Part shown: positions 49,771 to 58,194 of the stretch, one piece after another | How positions within the stretch are numbered: the first letter of the stretch is position 1 | Layout of the letters: every line of letters starts with the position of its first letter | The notes under the pieces: model-generated | The model's database searches: none | Seen by the model: only the letters and a program-made list of their open reading frames with translations | What the model was told of the DNA's origin: nothing | Source: Methyloligella solikamskensis | GTDB taxonomy: Bacteria; Pseudomonadota; Alphaproteobacteria; Rhizobiales; Methyloligellaceae | Assembly: GCF_042676065.1 (NCBI RefSeq) | Contig: NZ_JBHTJO010000001.1 | Coordinates: 2,232,001 to 2,296,000, forward strand | Reading direction: 5' to 3' | DNA length: 64,000 nucleotides | Position numbers and translations under genes: made by a program

Positions 49771-50945
49771 GCCCGCTCCTTGGCTTCCTGGTGGCGCTCC
49801 CTGGCGACCTTTCGGATGGTCTGCAGCACCTCCGGGTGGCGCCGGCCGAGCTTGGCGAGGGAAACTGAATCCAGCACGTAGATGCGGCAGGAGGTGGCGG
49901 CGATCACATCGGACTTATGACGCCGGTGGTCGAGCAGCGCCCTTTCGCCGAAGAAGTCGCCGGGGCCTAGGGGCTCGCGGATGTCGTCGCCGTAATCGGC
50001 CAGCACCTCACCGCTTTCGATGATGTACATGGCGCTGCCCGACTCACCCGCCGAGACGATGGGCGCGCCGGGCGGGAAATGCCGCGCGTGAAGAACACGG
50101 CAGATCTCGGCGATCTCCGTGGCCTTCAGAGTTTCGAAGAGCGGGACCCGGGCGACATTGCCCCAGGTGATCACGAATTCGTGGCGGCCTGATTCCTGGC
50201 TGAAGCCGGTGGCCACGATGGCGACGGGAAGCGCAAGCGCGCATAGGCCCAGCAGCATGACGACTGCGCCGACCACCTTGCCGGCGGGCGTGACGGGGAC
50301 GACGTCGCCATAGCCCACGGTGGTCAGCGTCGCCATGGCCCACCAAAGTGCCTGAGGGATGCTGCCCATCGTCTCGGGCTGCGCCTCACGCTCCAGGAAA
50401 TACATGAGGGTGGAGCAGAAGAAGAGCAGGATGAGGATGACAAGAAGGGCGCCGACCAGAGCGCGCCATTCGGTGGCGAAGACCCGCTGCAGGGATTGCA
50501 GGGCCGGCGAGTAGCGCACCAGCTTCAAGAGCCTGAACAGACGCAGGACGCGCAGCACCCGGAGATCGATGGGCAGAAGGCTGCCGAGATAAAAGGGCAG
50601 GATCGCCAGCAGATCGATGATCATGATCGGGCGGCGGGCGAATTTCAGCCGCGCACGCCAGTGGGGCTCGTTGCGGAAGAGCGGGATATCGACGGCGCTC
50701 CAGATGCGGAGCACATATTCCACGGTGAAGACGGCCACCGAGAAGGTGTTGAACCGCCGGAAGGCGGCGGCGTACTCGGTCCCGAGCGGCTCGACCGTCT
50801 CCAGGGCGAAGGCCGCGACATTCGCCACGATCAGAGTGATGATGAAGGCATCGACGAAGGACGATGCCGGGTGGGCATCGGAGCCGACCTCCAAGATGTC
50901 GTGGACGCCGCGGCGGAGACGGCGCCACGGTGTCTCTTTACTCAT
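49752..50945 (-). CDS. Six-transmembrane potassium channel with C-terminal cyclic-nucleotide-binding-type domain
   Basis: A 397-residue ion channel of the MloK1-like type. It has S1-S4-like helices (about 30-145), an S4-like segment with regular arginines (RVLRVLRLFRLLKLVR, 129-144), a pore helix and the selectivity filter TTVGYGD (208-214), S6 (about 222-246), then a cNMP-binding domain (about 262-380). The phosphate-binding cassette has GDFFGERALLDHRRHKSDV; the Glu is present but the usual R-(S/T)-A is HKS here, so ligand binding may be altered. It lies 16 bases after alaS on the same strand. Confidence 0.9.
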   Translation of the reverse strand: MSKETPWRRLRRGVHDILEVGSDAHPASSFVDAFIITLIVANVAAFALETVEPLGTEYAAAFRRFNTFSVAVFTVEYVLRIWSAVDIPLFRNEPHWRARLKFARRPIMIIDLLAILPFYLGSLLPIDLRVLRVLRLFRLLKLVRYSPALQSLQRVFATEWRALVGALLVILILLFFCSTLMYFLEREAQPETMGSIPQALWWAMATLTTVGYGDVVPVTPAGKVVGAVVMLLGLCALALPVAIVATGFSQESGRHEFVITWGNVARVPLFETLKATEIAEICRVLHARHFPPGAPIVSAGESGSAMYIIESGEVLADYGDDIREPLGPGDFFGERALLDHRRHKSDVIAATSCRIYVLDSVSLAKLGRRHPEVLQTIRKVARERHQEAKERAAEEAS

Positions 50946-50961
50946 CAGGAGATCCTAAAGC

Positions 50962-53670
50962 TCACGCGGTGGTTTCGGCCAGGTTCGAGGCGGCACTGCC
51001 AGAAAGCTGCGCCGCGATCGCGGCAAGCGCCTCGTCGGCCTTGGCACCGTCCGCGCCGCCGGCCTGAGCCATGTCGGGACGGCCGCCGCCGCCCTTGCCG
51101 CCGAGCACTGAGGCCCCAGCCTTGGCGAGATCGACGGCGTTGAACTCGCCCGTGAGATCTTCAGTGACGCCCACAACGATAGAGGCTTTGCCGTCCTCGC
51201 TGACGCCGACGATGGCGACAACTCCGGAACCGATACGCTTCTTGCCCTCATCGACCAGGCCGCGCAGCTCCTTGGCCGGCACGCCGTGGGCTGTGCGGGC
51301 GAGCAGCTTCACATTGCCCAGATCCTGGATGGCATCGGCATCGCCGTTCGCCTGTCCGCCGCCGCCGAGCGCCAGCTCGCGCTTGGCCTCGGCCAGCTGC
51401 CGCTCCAGCTTGCGGCGCTCGTCGACCAGGGCGGCGATCCGGGTGATGACGTCGTCGGGACCGACTTTCAGGAGCTCGGCCGCTTCCCGGACCTTCTCGT
51501 CCTGGGCGTTGAGATAGTCGCGGGCGGGCTCGCCGGTGAGCGCCTCGATGCGCCGCGTGCCGGAGCCGACGGCGCTTTCGGCGACGATCTTCATAATGCC
51601 GATCTCGCCCGTGTGGCCCACATGGGTGCCGCCGCACAGCTCGATGGAATAGGCGTGATCCGCCTTCTCGCTGTCGTCGATGGTGCCCATGGAGACGACG
51701 CGGACCTCATCGCCGTATTTCTCGCCGAACAGCGCAAGCGCCCCCTTCTCGATGGCCTCGTCGGGGCTCATGAGATGGGTCTCCACCGCGCTGTTCTGGA
51801 GGATCATCCGGTTGGCCAGCGCCTCGACCTCTTCGATCTGCTCGTGGGTCATGGGCTTCTGATGAGAGAAGTCGAAGCGAAGGCGGCCCGGCTCGACCAG
51901 GGAGCCCTTCTGGGCGACATGGGTGCCGAGCACGCGGCGGAGCGCCTCGTGGAGTAGATGGGTCGCGGAGTGATGGGCGCGGGAGCCGGCGCGGAAGTCG
52001 TGATCCACCTCCAGCTCGACCATGTCGCCGAGCTTGAGGCTGCCCTTCTCCAGCTTGCCCTGATGGACGAAGAGACGGCCCAGCTTCTTCTGAGTGTCGT
52101 CGACCTCGAACAAGGTGCCGGGCGCGAAGATGCTGCCGCGGTCGCCGACCTGGCCGCCGGATTCACCGTAGAACGGGGTCTGGTTGAGGATGACGGAACC
52201 GCGGTCGCCCTGCTCCAGAGTCTCGACGCGCTTGCCGTCCTTGATGAGAGCGACGATCTCGCCGGATGCGCTCTCGTTCTCGTAGCCGAGGAACTCGGTC
52301 GCGCCGAGCTCTTCGGTCAGCTCGAACCAGAGGGTCTCGGTGGCAGACTCGCCCGAGCCGGACCAGGATTTGCGCGCTTCGGCGCGCTGGCGCTCCATGG
52401 CCTTGGCAAAGCCTTCCGTATCGACGCCGATGCCGCGCTCTTTGAGAGCGTCGGCGGTGAGGTCGAAGGGAAAGCCGTAAGTGTCGTAAAGCTTGAAGGC
52501 GACGTCGCCGGGCAGCGTTGCGCCAGGTTTCAGGTCGCCGCTTGCCTCGTCGAGGAGCTTCAGGCCGCGATCGAGGGTCTCCCGGAAACGGGTCTCTTCC
52601 AGCTTGAGGGTCTCGGTGATGAGGCCCTGGCCGCGGATCAGCTCCGGATAGGGCCGGCCCATCTCCTTCTCAAGCGCCGGGAAGAGGCGGTAGAGCAGCG
52701 GCTCCTCGGCCCCCAAGAGGTGGGCGTGGCGCATGGCCCGGCGCATAATGCGGCGAAGCACGTAGCCCCGGCCTTCGTTGGAGGGCAGCACGCCATCGGC
52801 GATCAGGAAGCTCGCAGAGCGCAGATGATCGGCGATGATCCGGTGGCTCGCCCGGTCCTTGCCTTCCGCGGGCTTGCCCGTCAGCTCGACGGACGCCTCG
52901 ATGAGGTGGCGGAAGAGATCGATTTCGTAATTGTCGTGGGTGCCTTGCAGGACGGCGGCGATGCGCTCAAGTCCCATGCCGGTGTCTATGGAGGGGCGCG
53001 GAAGGTCTTTGCGGCTGCCGTCCTCCTGCTGGTCGAACTGCATGAAGACCAGGTTCCAGATCTCCACGAAACGGTCGCCGTCTTCGTCGGGGCTTCCCGG
53101 CGGCCCCCCTTGGATGCCCTCGCCGTGATCGTAGAAGATCTCCGAACACGGACCGCAGGGGCCGACCTCGCCCATGGACCAGAAATTGTCGGAGGTCGAG
53201 ATGGGGATGATCTTGGAGTCGGGGAAACCGGTGACCTTTTTCCAGATCTTCGCCGCTTCCTTATCCTCGCCGTAGACGGTGACGAGGAGCTTCTCCGGCG
53301 GCAGGCCGAAGCCTTTCGTCAGCAGCTCCCAGGCGAGCGGTATCGCCTCTTCCTTGAAGTAGTCGCCGAAGGAGAAATTCCCCAGCATCTCGAAGAAGGT
53401 GTGGTGGCGGGCGGTGTAGCCCACATTGTCGAGATCGTTGTGCTTGCCACCGGCGCGCACGCATTTCTGGGATGAGACCGCCCGGGGGCTCGGCGCCTTC
53501 TCCGCACCGGTGAAAACGTTCTTGAACGGCACCATGCCCGCATTGACGAACATCAAGGTGGGATCGTTATGGGGCACGAGTGGAGCCGACGGCACGATCT
53601 CGTGATCGCGCTTGCCGAAATATTCCAGGAAGGCCGTCCTGATCTCGTTGACGCCGGTGCTTTCGCTCAC
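50962..53670 (-). CDS. alaS: Alanyl-tRNA synthetase
   Basis: A 902-residue class II synthetase. The start is GTG at 53670, giving SESTGVNEIRTAFLEYFGKRDHEIVPSAPLVPHNDPTLMFVNAGM. Motif 2 is RHHTFFEMLGNFSFGDYFKEEAI, and the VLRRIMRRAMRH region is seen. The editing domain has HSATHLLHEALR and CGGTHVGHTGEIGIM (zinc His/Cys). The C-Ala domain has KGGGGRPDMAQAGGAD. The upstream extension in the same frame (to 53757) is not conserved. It follows recA by 279 bases on the same strand. Confidence 0.97.
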   Translation of the reverse strand: MSESTGVNEIRTAFLEYFGKRDHEIVPSAPLVPHNDPTLMFVNAGMVPFKNVFTGAEKAPSPRAVSSQKCVRAGGKHNDLDNVGYTARHHTFFEMLGNFSFGDYFKEEAIPLAWELLTKGFGLPPEKLLVTVYGEDKEAAKIWKKVTGFPDSKIIPISTSDNFWSMGEVGPCGPCSEIFYDHGEGIQGGPPGSPDEDGDRFVEIWNLVFMQFDQQEDGSRKDLPRPSIDTGMGLERIAAVLQGTHDNYEIDLFRHLIEASVELTGKPAEGKDRASHRIIADHLRSASFLIADGVLPSNEGRGYVLRRIMRRAMRHAHLLGAEEPLLYRLFPALEKEMGRPYPELIRGQGLITETLKLEETRFRETLDRGLKLLDEASGDLKPGATLPGDVAFKLYDTYGFPFDLTADALKERGIGVDTEGFAKAMERQRAEARKSWSGSGESATETLWFELTEELGATEFLGYENESASGEIVALIKDGKRVETLEQGDRGSVILNQTPFYGESGGQVGDRGSIFAPGTLFEVDDTQKKLGRLFVHQGKLEKGSLKLGDMVELEVDHDFRAGSRAHHSATHLLHEALRRVLGTHVAQKGSLVEPGRLRFDFSHQKPMTHEQIEEVEALANRMILQNSAVETHLMSPDEAIEKGALALFGEKYGDEVRVVSMGTIDDSEKADHAYSIELCGGTHVGHTGEIGIMKIVAESAVGSGTRRIEALTGEPARDYLNAQDEKVREAAELLKVGPDDVITRIAALVDERRKLERQLAEAKRELALGGGGQANGDADAIQDLGNVKLLARTAHGVPAKELRGLVDEGKKRIGSGVVAIVGVSEDGKASIVVGVTEDLTGEFNAVDLAKAGASVLGGKGGGGRPDMAQAGGADGAKADEALAAIAAQLSGSAASNLAETTA

Positions 53671-53844
53671 GGGCAAATTCCAAAAATGGTGACGATAAAA
53701 GATCGCATCAAAATCTCGAAGCTGGCGCGCATGTTTGGGGGCGCGGCGTCCCCGCAAACCCTTATCCGCAAAAGGTTAGCGCAAATCTGAAACGCCGGCT
53801 GAGACATATGATGGCAGAAAGACGCTGTCCAGCCGCGAAGACGA

Positions 53845-53875
53845 CAAACGCCGCCTCAATATGAAGCGGCGTTTG
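53845..53875 (-). terminator. Hairpin downstream of recA
   Basis: CAAACGCCGC at 53845-53854 and GCGGCGTTTG at 53866-53875 form a 10-base perfect stem around an 11-base loop, 75 bases after the recA stop codon. No clean T-run follows, but its place suits the end of the recA transcript before alaS. Confidence 0.65.
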
Positions 53876-53949
53876 CCTAAATCTCAGGGATCGGTTGGAC
53901 GGGCCGGAGTGTTTTCCGGCCGGAACCACGCTTCTACGCGCGAATGCTC

Positions 53950-55095
53950 TTAAGCCCGGCTTTTGCGCTTACTCTCAATGGGGGTCACGGACTCCTTGCC
54001 GTCGCCCTCCTCCGCGTCGGCGGCCTCGGCGTCTTCTTCGGCGCCTATGGAGTCGTCGAAGATCCGCTCGGCGATGAGCCCGGCATTCTGGCGCACCGCC
54101 GCTTCGATCTTCGCCGCAACGTTCGGATTTTCCTTCAGATAGGTCTTGGCGTTCTCACGGCCCTGACCGATCCGTTCGGAATCGACGGAGAACCACGAGC
54201 CGGACTTCTCCACGATGCCGGCCTTCACGCCGAGATCGATGAGCTCGCCCGTCTTGGAGACGCCCTCGCCATACATGATGTCGAACTCGACCTGCTTGAA
54301 CGGCGGGGCGACCTTGTTCTTCACCACCTTGACGCGGGTCTGGTTGCCGACCACCTCGTCGCGCTCCTTGATGGCGCCGATGCGGCGGATATCGAGGCGG
54401 ACCGAAGAATAGAACTTCAGGGCGTTGCCGCCGGTGGTGGTCTCGGGCGAGCCGAACATCACACCGATCTTCATGCGGATCTGGTTGATGAAGATCACCA
54501 TGCAGCGGGATTTGGAGATGGAGCCTGTGAGCTTGCGCAGGGCCTGGCTCATGAGCCGGGCCTGGCTGCCCATCTGCATGTCGCCCATTTCGCCTTCCAG
54601 CTCGGATTTGGGCGTCAGCGCGGCGACCGAATCGACGACCAAAACGTCGATCGCTCCGGACCGCACTAGAGTATCGGTGATCTCCAGCGCCTGCTCGCCT
54701 GTGTCGGGCTGGGAGATCAAAAGATCTTCCAGATTCACCCCAAGCTTATTGGCGTAGACCGTATCGAGGGCGTGCTCGGCATCGACGAAGCCGCAGATGC
54801 CGCCCTTCTTCTGAGCCTCGGCAATCACATGCAGGGCCAAGGTCGTCTTGCCCGAGGATTCCGGCCCATAGATCTCTATGACACGGCCGCGGGGCAGACC
54901 GCCGATTCCAAGCGCGATATCGAGGCCAAGAGAGCCGGTCGGGATCGACTCCACCTCGACGATCTTCTCGTTGGCGCCCAGCCGCATGACCGAGCCCTTG
55001 CCGCAATTCCGCTCGATCTGCGAAATCGCTGCCTCAAGCGCTTTTTGTTTGTCCATTTCAGCTCCCTCGACGAGGCGCAGCGCAGCGTTCGACAT
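53950..55095 (-). CDS. recA: Recombinase RecA
   Basis: A 381-residue RecA from the ATG at 55095 (aggggag site upstream). Walker A is GPESSGKTT (78-86), followed by VDAEHALD, the L1/L2 DNA-binding loops (MGDMQMGSQARLMSQALRKLTG and GSPETTTGGNALKFYSSVRLDIRR), Walker B LVVDSVAAL, and FINQIRMKIGVMFG. The C-terminal tail is long and acidic (EEDAEAADAEEGDGKE) then basic (ESKRKSRA). It drives homologous recombination and SOS induction by promoting LexA self-cleavage. The longer frame back to 55578 overlaps the divergent gene and is not used. Confidence 0.98.
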   Translation of the reverse strand: MSNAALRLVEGAEMDKQKALEAAISQIERNCGKGSVMRLGANEKIVEVESIPTGSLGLDIALGIGGLPRGRVIEIYGPESSGKTTLALHVIAEAQKKGGICGFVDAEHALDTVYANKLGVNLEDLLISQPDTGEQALEITDTLVRSGAIDVLVVDSVAALTPKSELEGEMGDMQMGSQARLMSQALRKLTGSISKSRCMVIFINQIRMKIGVMFGSPETTTGGNALKFYSSVRLDIRRIGAIKERDEVVGNQTRVKVVKNKVAPPFKQVEFDIMYGEGVSKTGELIDLGVKAGIVEKSGSWFSVDSERIGQGRENAKTYLKENPNVAAKIEAAVRQNAGLIAERIFDDSIGAEEDAEAADAEEGDGKESVTPIESKRKSRA

Positions 55096-55170
55096 CGGAT
55101 TTCTCCCCTTTTCACACGCGATTCGGGCGTGGGTAAATGGATAAGTGCGGTTGCGTTCGAATTGACGGAG

Positions 55171-55206
55171 ACTGTACACGCTTTGTTCTATGTTCGCAAG
55201 ATGTTC
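55171..55206 (-). promoter_or_regulatory. recA promoter with LexA (SOS) box
   Basis: On the minus strand, TTGCGA (55199-55194) and TACAGT (55176-55171) are -35 and -10 elements with exactly 17 bases between them. The alphaproteobacterial LexA box GTTC-N7-GTTC (GTTCGCAAGATGTTC on the plus strand) lies at 55192-55206 and overlaps the -35; a third GTTC at 55185-55188 adds a partial repeat. The -10 is about 75 bases before the recA start. This predicts LexA-repressed, damage-inducible recA. Confidence 0.85.
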
Positions 55207-55281
55207 TTCTGCGAAACTAACCTTACCGCCCGATTGCCTATCCCGCTTGGTCCTCGCGCCCCCTGCCCTTACCTTTCCCCC

Positions 55282-55959
55282 ATGGCTTGCTGCTGCTCGG
55301 AAATGGATTCTGCCCAGACGGCCCGCTGGCGCGCGGTGCTGTGGGTCGCGCTCGCGGTCAATCTGGCGATGTTCGTCGTTGAGCTGACCGCCGGTCTGCT
55401 GTCCGGCTCGGTCTCGCTCCTGGCCGACGGGATCGACTTTGCGGGCGATGCGGCGAATTACGCCATCAGCCTTGCGGTGGTCGGGCTGGCGCTTCAGTGG
55501 CGGGCGCGGACCGCGCTCCTGAAGGGCGTCACCATGGCGGCCTTCGGGATCTGGGTGATCGGGCAGGCTGTCTGGCATTGGGTGAGCGGCGTGGTGCCTG
55601 ATGCCCCGGTCATGGGTGTGGTCGCCGTGCTGGCGCTCGCCGCCAATGTGGGTGTCGCCGCCCTGCTCTACCGTTACCGGGAGGGCGATTCCAACATGCG
55701 GTCGGTGTGGATCTGCTCGCGGAACGACGCCTACAGCAATCTGGCGGTGCTGGCTGCGGCGGCCGGCGTGTTCGGCACAGGCTCATCGCTCCCGGATATC
55801 GCGGTGGCCTGCGTGATGGCGGGGCTGGCGCTGCATGGCAGCTACACGGTGATCCGCCACGCGATCTCCGACATTCGCCACGACAAGGCTGGCTCTGAAG
55901 AGGCTGGCGACGACGCGGCGCGCCGAGAGGCTGCGGGGCAGGAAGAGCCGGCAACCTGA
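55282..55959 (+). CDS. Cation diffusion facilitator-like membrane transporter
   Basis: A 225-residue membrane protein of the cation efflux (CDF) superfamily, starting at the ATG at 55282 (MACCCSEMDS; the Cys cluster could touch metal). Six membrane segments are seen. The metal-site helices carry SVSLLADGIDFAGDAANY (D-x3-D) and SRNDAYSNLAVLAAAAGV (N-D-x3-N). The C-terminal cytoplasmic domain of full CDFs is missing, and the tail is a short charged stretch. This form resembles the small CzcD-like CDF proteins. The substrate is unknown. It is divergent from recA, sharing the LexA-box intergenic region. Confidence 0.85.
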   Translation: MACCCSEMDSAQTARWRAVLWVALAVNLAMFVVELTAGLLSGSVSLLADGIDFAGDAANYAISLAVVGLALQWRARTALLKGVTMAAFGIWVIGQAVWHWVSGVVPDAPVMGVVAVLALAANVGVAALLYRYREGDSNMRSVWICSRNDAYSNLAVLAAAAGVFGTGSSLPDIAVACVMAGLALHGSYTVIRHAISDIRHDKAGSEEAGDDAARREAAGQEEPAT

Positions 55960-55970
55960 CGCTGACCGCC

Positions 55971-56177
55971 CTAGCCCGCCTGGTCGAACCGGCGGAACTG
56001 ATAGTTGTCCCGGATATTTTCGTTGAAATACGCCCCCGTGGAGGGTGCGGCGGCGAGCTCGCGATAAACGATCTCGGGCACCGCGTCATAGACGTAGCGG
56101 CGCCCCGACTGGAAGATCACGGTTAGACGTTGGGAGTCGAAATCGTAGAAGAAGGTGCGGATGACGCTTGAGGGCAT
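55971..56177 (-). CDS. KTSC domain-containing protein
   Basis: A 68-residue protein, from the ATG at 56177 (gaagag site). It is a single KTSC domain: MPSSVIRTFFYDFDSQRLTVIFQSGRRYVYDAVPEIVYRELAAAPSTGAYFNENIRDNYQFRRF. KTSC domains resemble the C-terminal domain of lysyl-tRNA synthetase and may bind RNA; function unknown. A diverged paralogue lies next to it at 56325. Confidence 0.85.
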   Translation of the reverse strand: MPSSVIRTFFYDFDSQRLTVIFQSGRRYVYDAVPEIVYRELAAAPSTGAYFNENIRDNYQFRRFDQAG

Positions 56178-56324
56178 CTCTTCAAAGCTCCAGACCATAC
56201 AGCCCAAGAATTTGGGCGGCCACGGATGCGCGGCCTGCCTGATATATGGTCCCGGAGGGGGCCGCGTTTAAGCCCTCTTGGAAGCTCCTTGCTAAGGCCC
56301 CCTGCCCGCTCACCAAATCCGGTT

Positions 56325-56573
56325 TTAGGTGGCGAAGGCCGGTATGCCCCGCAGCGGCTCCACCACATTGCCGGCAAAGGTGGACGGAAAATTCTGGCGG
56401 ATATGGTCGTTGTAGAAGCGCCCCTGGGAGGGCGCGTCGAGGAAGGCCTGATAAACTTCTTCGCTCACGCCGTGGAAGCTGAAGGTCCCGACATCACGGA
56501 AGGTGATGTCCATGGTGGACCGTTTCGCATCGTGCTCGACGTAAACGATGCTGCCAGAGTTCACGTAAGGCAT
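56325..56573 (-). CDS. KTSC-like domain protein, second copy
   Basis: An 82-residue protein from the ATG at 56573 (aggagagg site). GSIVYVEHDAKRSTMDITFRDVGTFSFHGVSEEVYQAFLDAPSQGRFYNDHIRQNFP follows the KTSC pattern (beta-strand with I-x-Y, then the V..E.YQAFL.APS.G.F.ND.I motif), with FYNDHIRQN replacing YFNENIRDNY. It is 147 bases from the first KTSC gene on the same strand and is probably an ancient tandem duplicate. No known function. Confidence 0.78.
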   Translation of the reverse strand: MPYVNSGSIVYVEHDAKRSTMDITFRDVGTFSFHGVSEEVYQAFLDAPSQGRFYNDHIRQNFPSTFAGNVVEPLRGIPAFAT

Positions 56574-56824
56574 GAAACCTCTCCTGTCCCATCTCACCGT
56601 CAGGGCAAATGCCCAGGCCGAAGGTCGACGGCACGAAGGCCGAGACCCCAAAGGTCAAGAACGCGAACACCAAAACTTGGAAACGCCGGACCGGATCGCC
56701 TGAGAAAACCCCTCCCCCAAACCGGCGGGCTACGCCGGTTGAAGGCTGGCGCGCAGGTTTTCCCGAGTCGTTTCAGCCTTCAAGACAGAACTGTGACGCC
56801 GCGACGATAAGCGCGTCAAGCAAA

Positions 56825-58075
56825 TCACGCAGGCTGTTCATCGCTTTCGGTCACGGGCTGTTGCTCGGTCGCTTGGCCCGGCTGGTCGAGATAGCCGTAA
56901 CGCTCCATGTGAGGCTTCATGCGCTCCAGGATGCGCGCCTTGATATCGGCAGGCAGCTCGTATTGGGAGGTCTTGTGCTCGGACCGCGCTTCCAGCAGCG
57001 CGCGGATCTTGGGCTCCGCTTCGGAGAAGTCGCCGATGCCGAGCTTCTCGTACATCTCGCGCAGGCGCCCGACCGGATCCTTCACCAGATCCTCGTAGCG
57101 GATCTCATAGAGATTCTGCTCCGGGATCAGATGACGGTCCTTCTGATAGCGCTCGGTCAGGCGCTGCATCATGTCGAGGACGTAGTCGTCGAGCCAGCCG
57201 TCGACGTAGGGCGGGTTGTGCAGCCCTTGCGTCGAATAGAGCGCACGCCACAGCTTCACCGTGGAGGGGAAGACGTCGAGCGGGTTGCGGGTGATGTAGA
57301 TGAAGCGCCCGTTGGGGAAATGCTCCAGCAGGTAGCGCACCCGCGCCGAGTTCGCCGGCGATTTCAGGACCAGCGGCTTGTTATGGCGCACCATGAGGCG
57401 CTTGTAGAACCACATATACGCGTCGAACCAGCGCTTGCGCTTCTTCTCCGGCACGCCTTCGAAATCGACATAGTCGCTATCGACGGGACCGTGGCGCGGC
57501 CAGGCCATGGTGTTCAGCGGGCTGCCCTGGCCCAGCATTATGACGCCGAACTCTTCCTCCTGGGGCCGGTCGAAGCCGACGGGCACGTCGTCCTGGGGCC
57601 GCTTCTTGGGCAGCAACGCCCGCATGACCCGCGACAGGGTCCGCTCCGTGATCAGGAAGTGGTGCGGGAAGAAGCACTCATAGGTGGTCGGGTATGCGGT
57701 GTTCGGGTCCGACGCCAGCAGGTCGTGCAGGAAGGTGGTACCCGTGCGCCAATGGCCGATGACGAAGACCGGCTCCTTGTCGAGCTTCACGTTCTTGATG
57801 CGGCGGCGATAGATCAACTCGCTCAGGAGATAGAGCGGCGTGTTGATGGGGCACCACAGGACGAGGGTGATCACGTCCGGAATGCAGTTGGTGGTGAAGT
57901 CCCAGCGGCCCCGGTTGAAGAGCTTCATCAGCGTGAAGAAGCGCATGCCGTACCACATGTAGAGAAGCTTCCCGCCATAGCGGTGGATGCCGAGGAATTT
58001 CTGCTTCGGCTTGCGCTTCTCGGCCTTCACGGCCGCCTTTTCGGGATCGTCCGGAATCTTCTCGTAGTCGGGCAC
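56825..58075 (-). CDS. Sulfotransferase family protein
   Basis: A 416-residue PAPS-dependent sulfotransferase of the bacterial sulfotransferase-3 type. The start is GTG (58075). The 5'-phosphosulfate loop is VIGHWRTGTTFLHDLLASDP (about 105-124), and the 3'-phosphate motif is FIYITRNPLDVFPSTVKLWRALY (about 280-302). SPANSARVRYLLEHFPNG and YEIRYEDLVKDPVGRLREMYEKLGI are further family marks. Its acceptor is unknown. Similar proteins often modify lipids or nodulation-type factors in rhizobia, but no such cluster is here. Confidence 0.87.
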   Translation of the reverse strand: MPDYEKIPDDPEKAAVKAEKRKPKQKFLGIHRYGGKLLYMWYGMRFFTLMKLFNRGRWDFTTNCIPDVITLVLWCPINTPLYLLSELIYRRRIKNVKLDKEPVFVIGHWRTGTTFLHDLLASDPNTAYPTTYECFFPHHFLITERTLSRVMRALLPKKRPQDDVPVGFDRPQEEEFGVIMLGQGSPLNTMAWPRHGPVDSDYVDFEGVPEKKRKRWFDAYMWFYKRLMVRHNKPLVLKSPANSARVRYLLEHFPNGRFIYITRNPLDVFPSTVKLWRALYSTQGLHNPPYVDGWLDDYVLDMMQRLTERYQKDRHLIPEQNLYEIRYEDLVKDPVGRLREMYEKLGIGDFSEAEPKIRALLEARSEHKTSQYELPADIKARILERMKPHMERYGYLDQPGQATEQQPVTESDEQPA

Positions 58076-58194
58076 GCTGGCGGGGCTCCAAAATCGGGCT
58101 GAGGTGCGAAAATTTTGCTCAGGCGTGTTAGCCGGGAATGCTGCTCAAGAAAACCCCTAAGGCGATTGCGCCGCGGTACGACAACGCCCGGTGG

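Noticed and set aside
51958..53475. 505-codon plus-strand frame
   Set aside because: It is antisense to alaS; the product is Leu/Val/His-rich shadow sequence without motifs.
53950..55578. 542-codon frame that would extend RecA at its N-terminus
   Set aside because: The extension overlaps the divergent transporter gene and the LexA-controlled promoter; the ATG at 55095 has a good ribosome site and gives a normal RecA.
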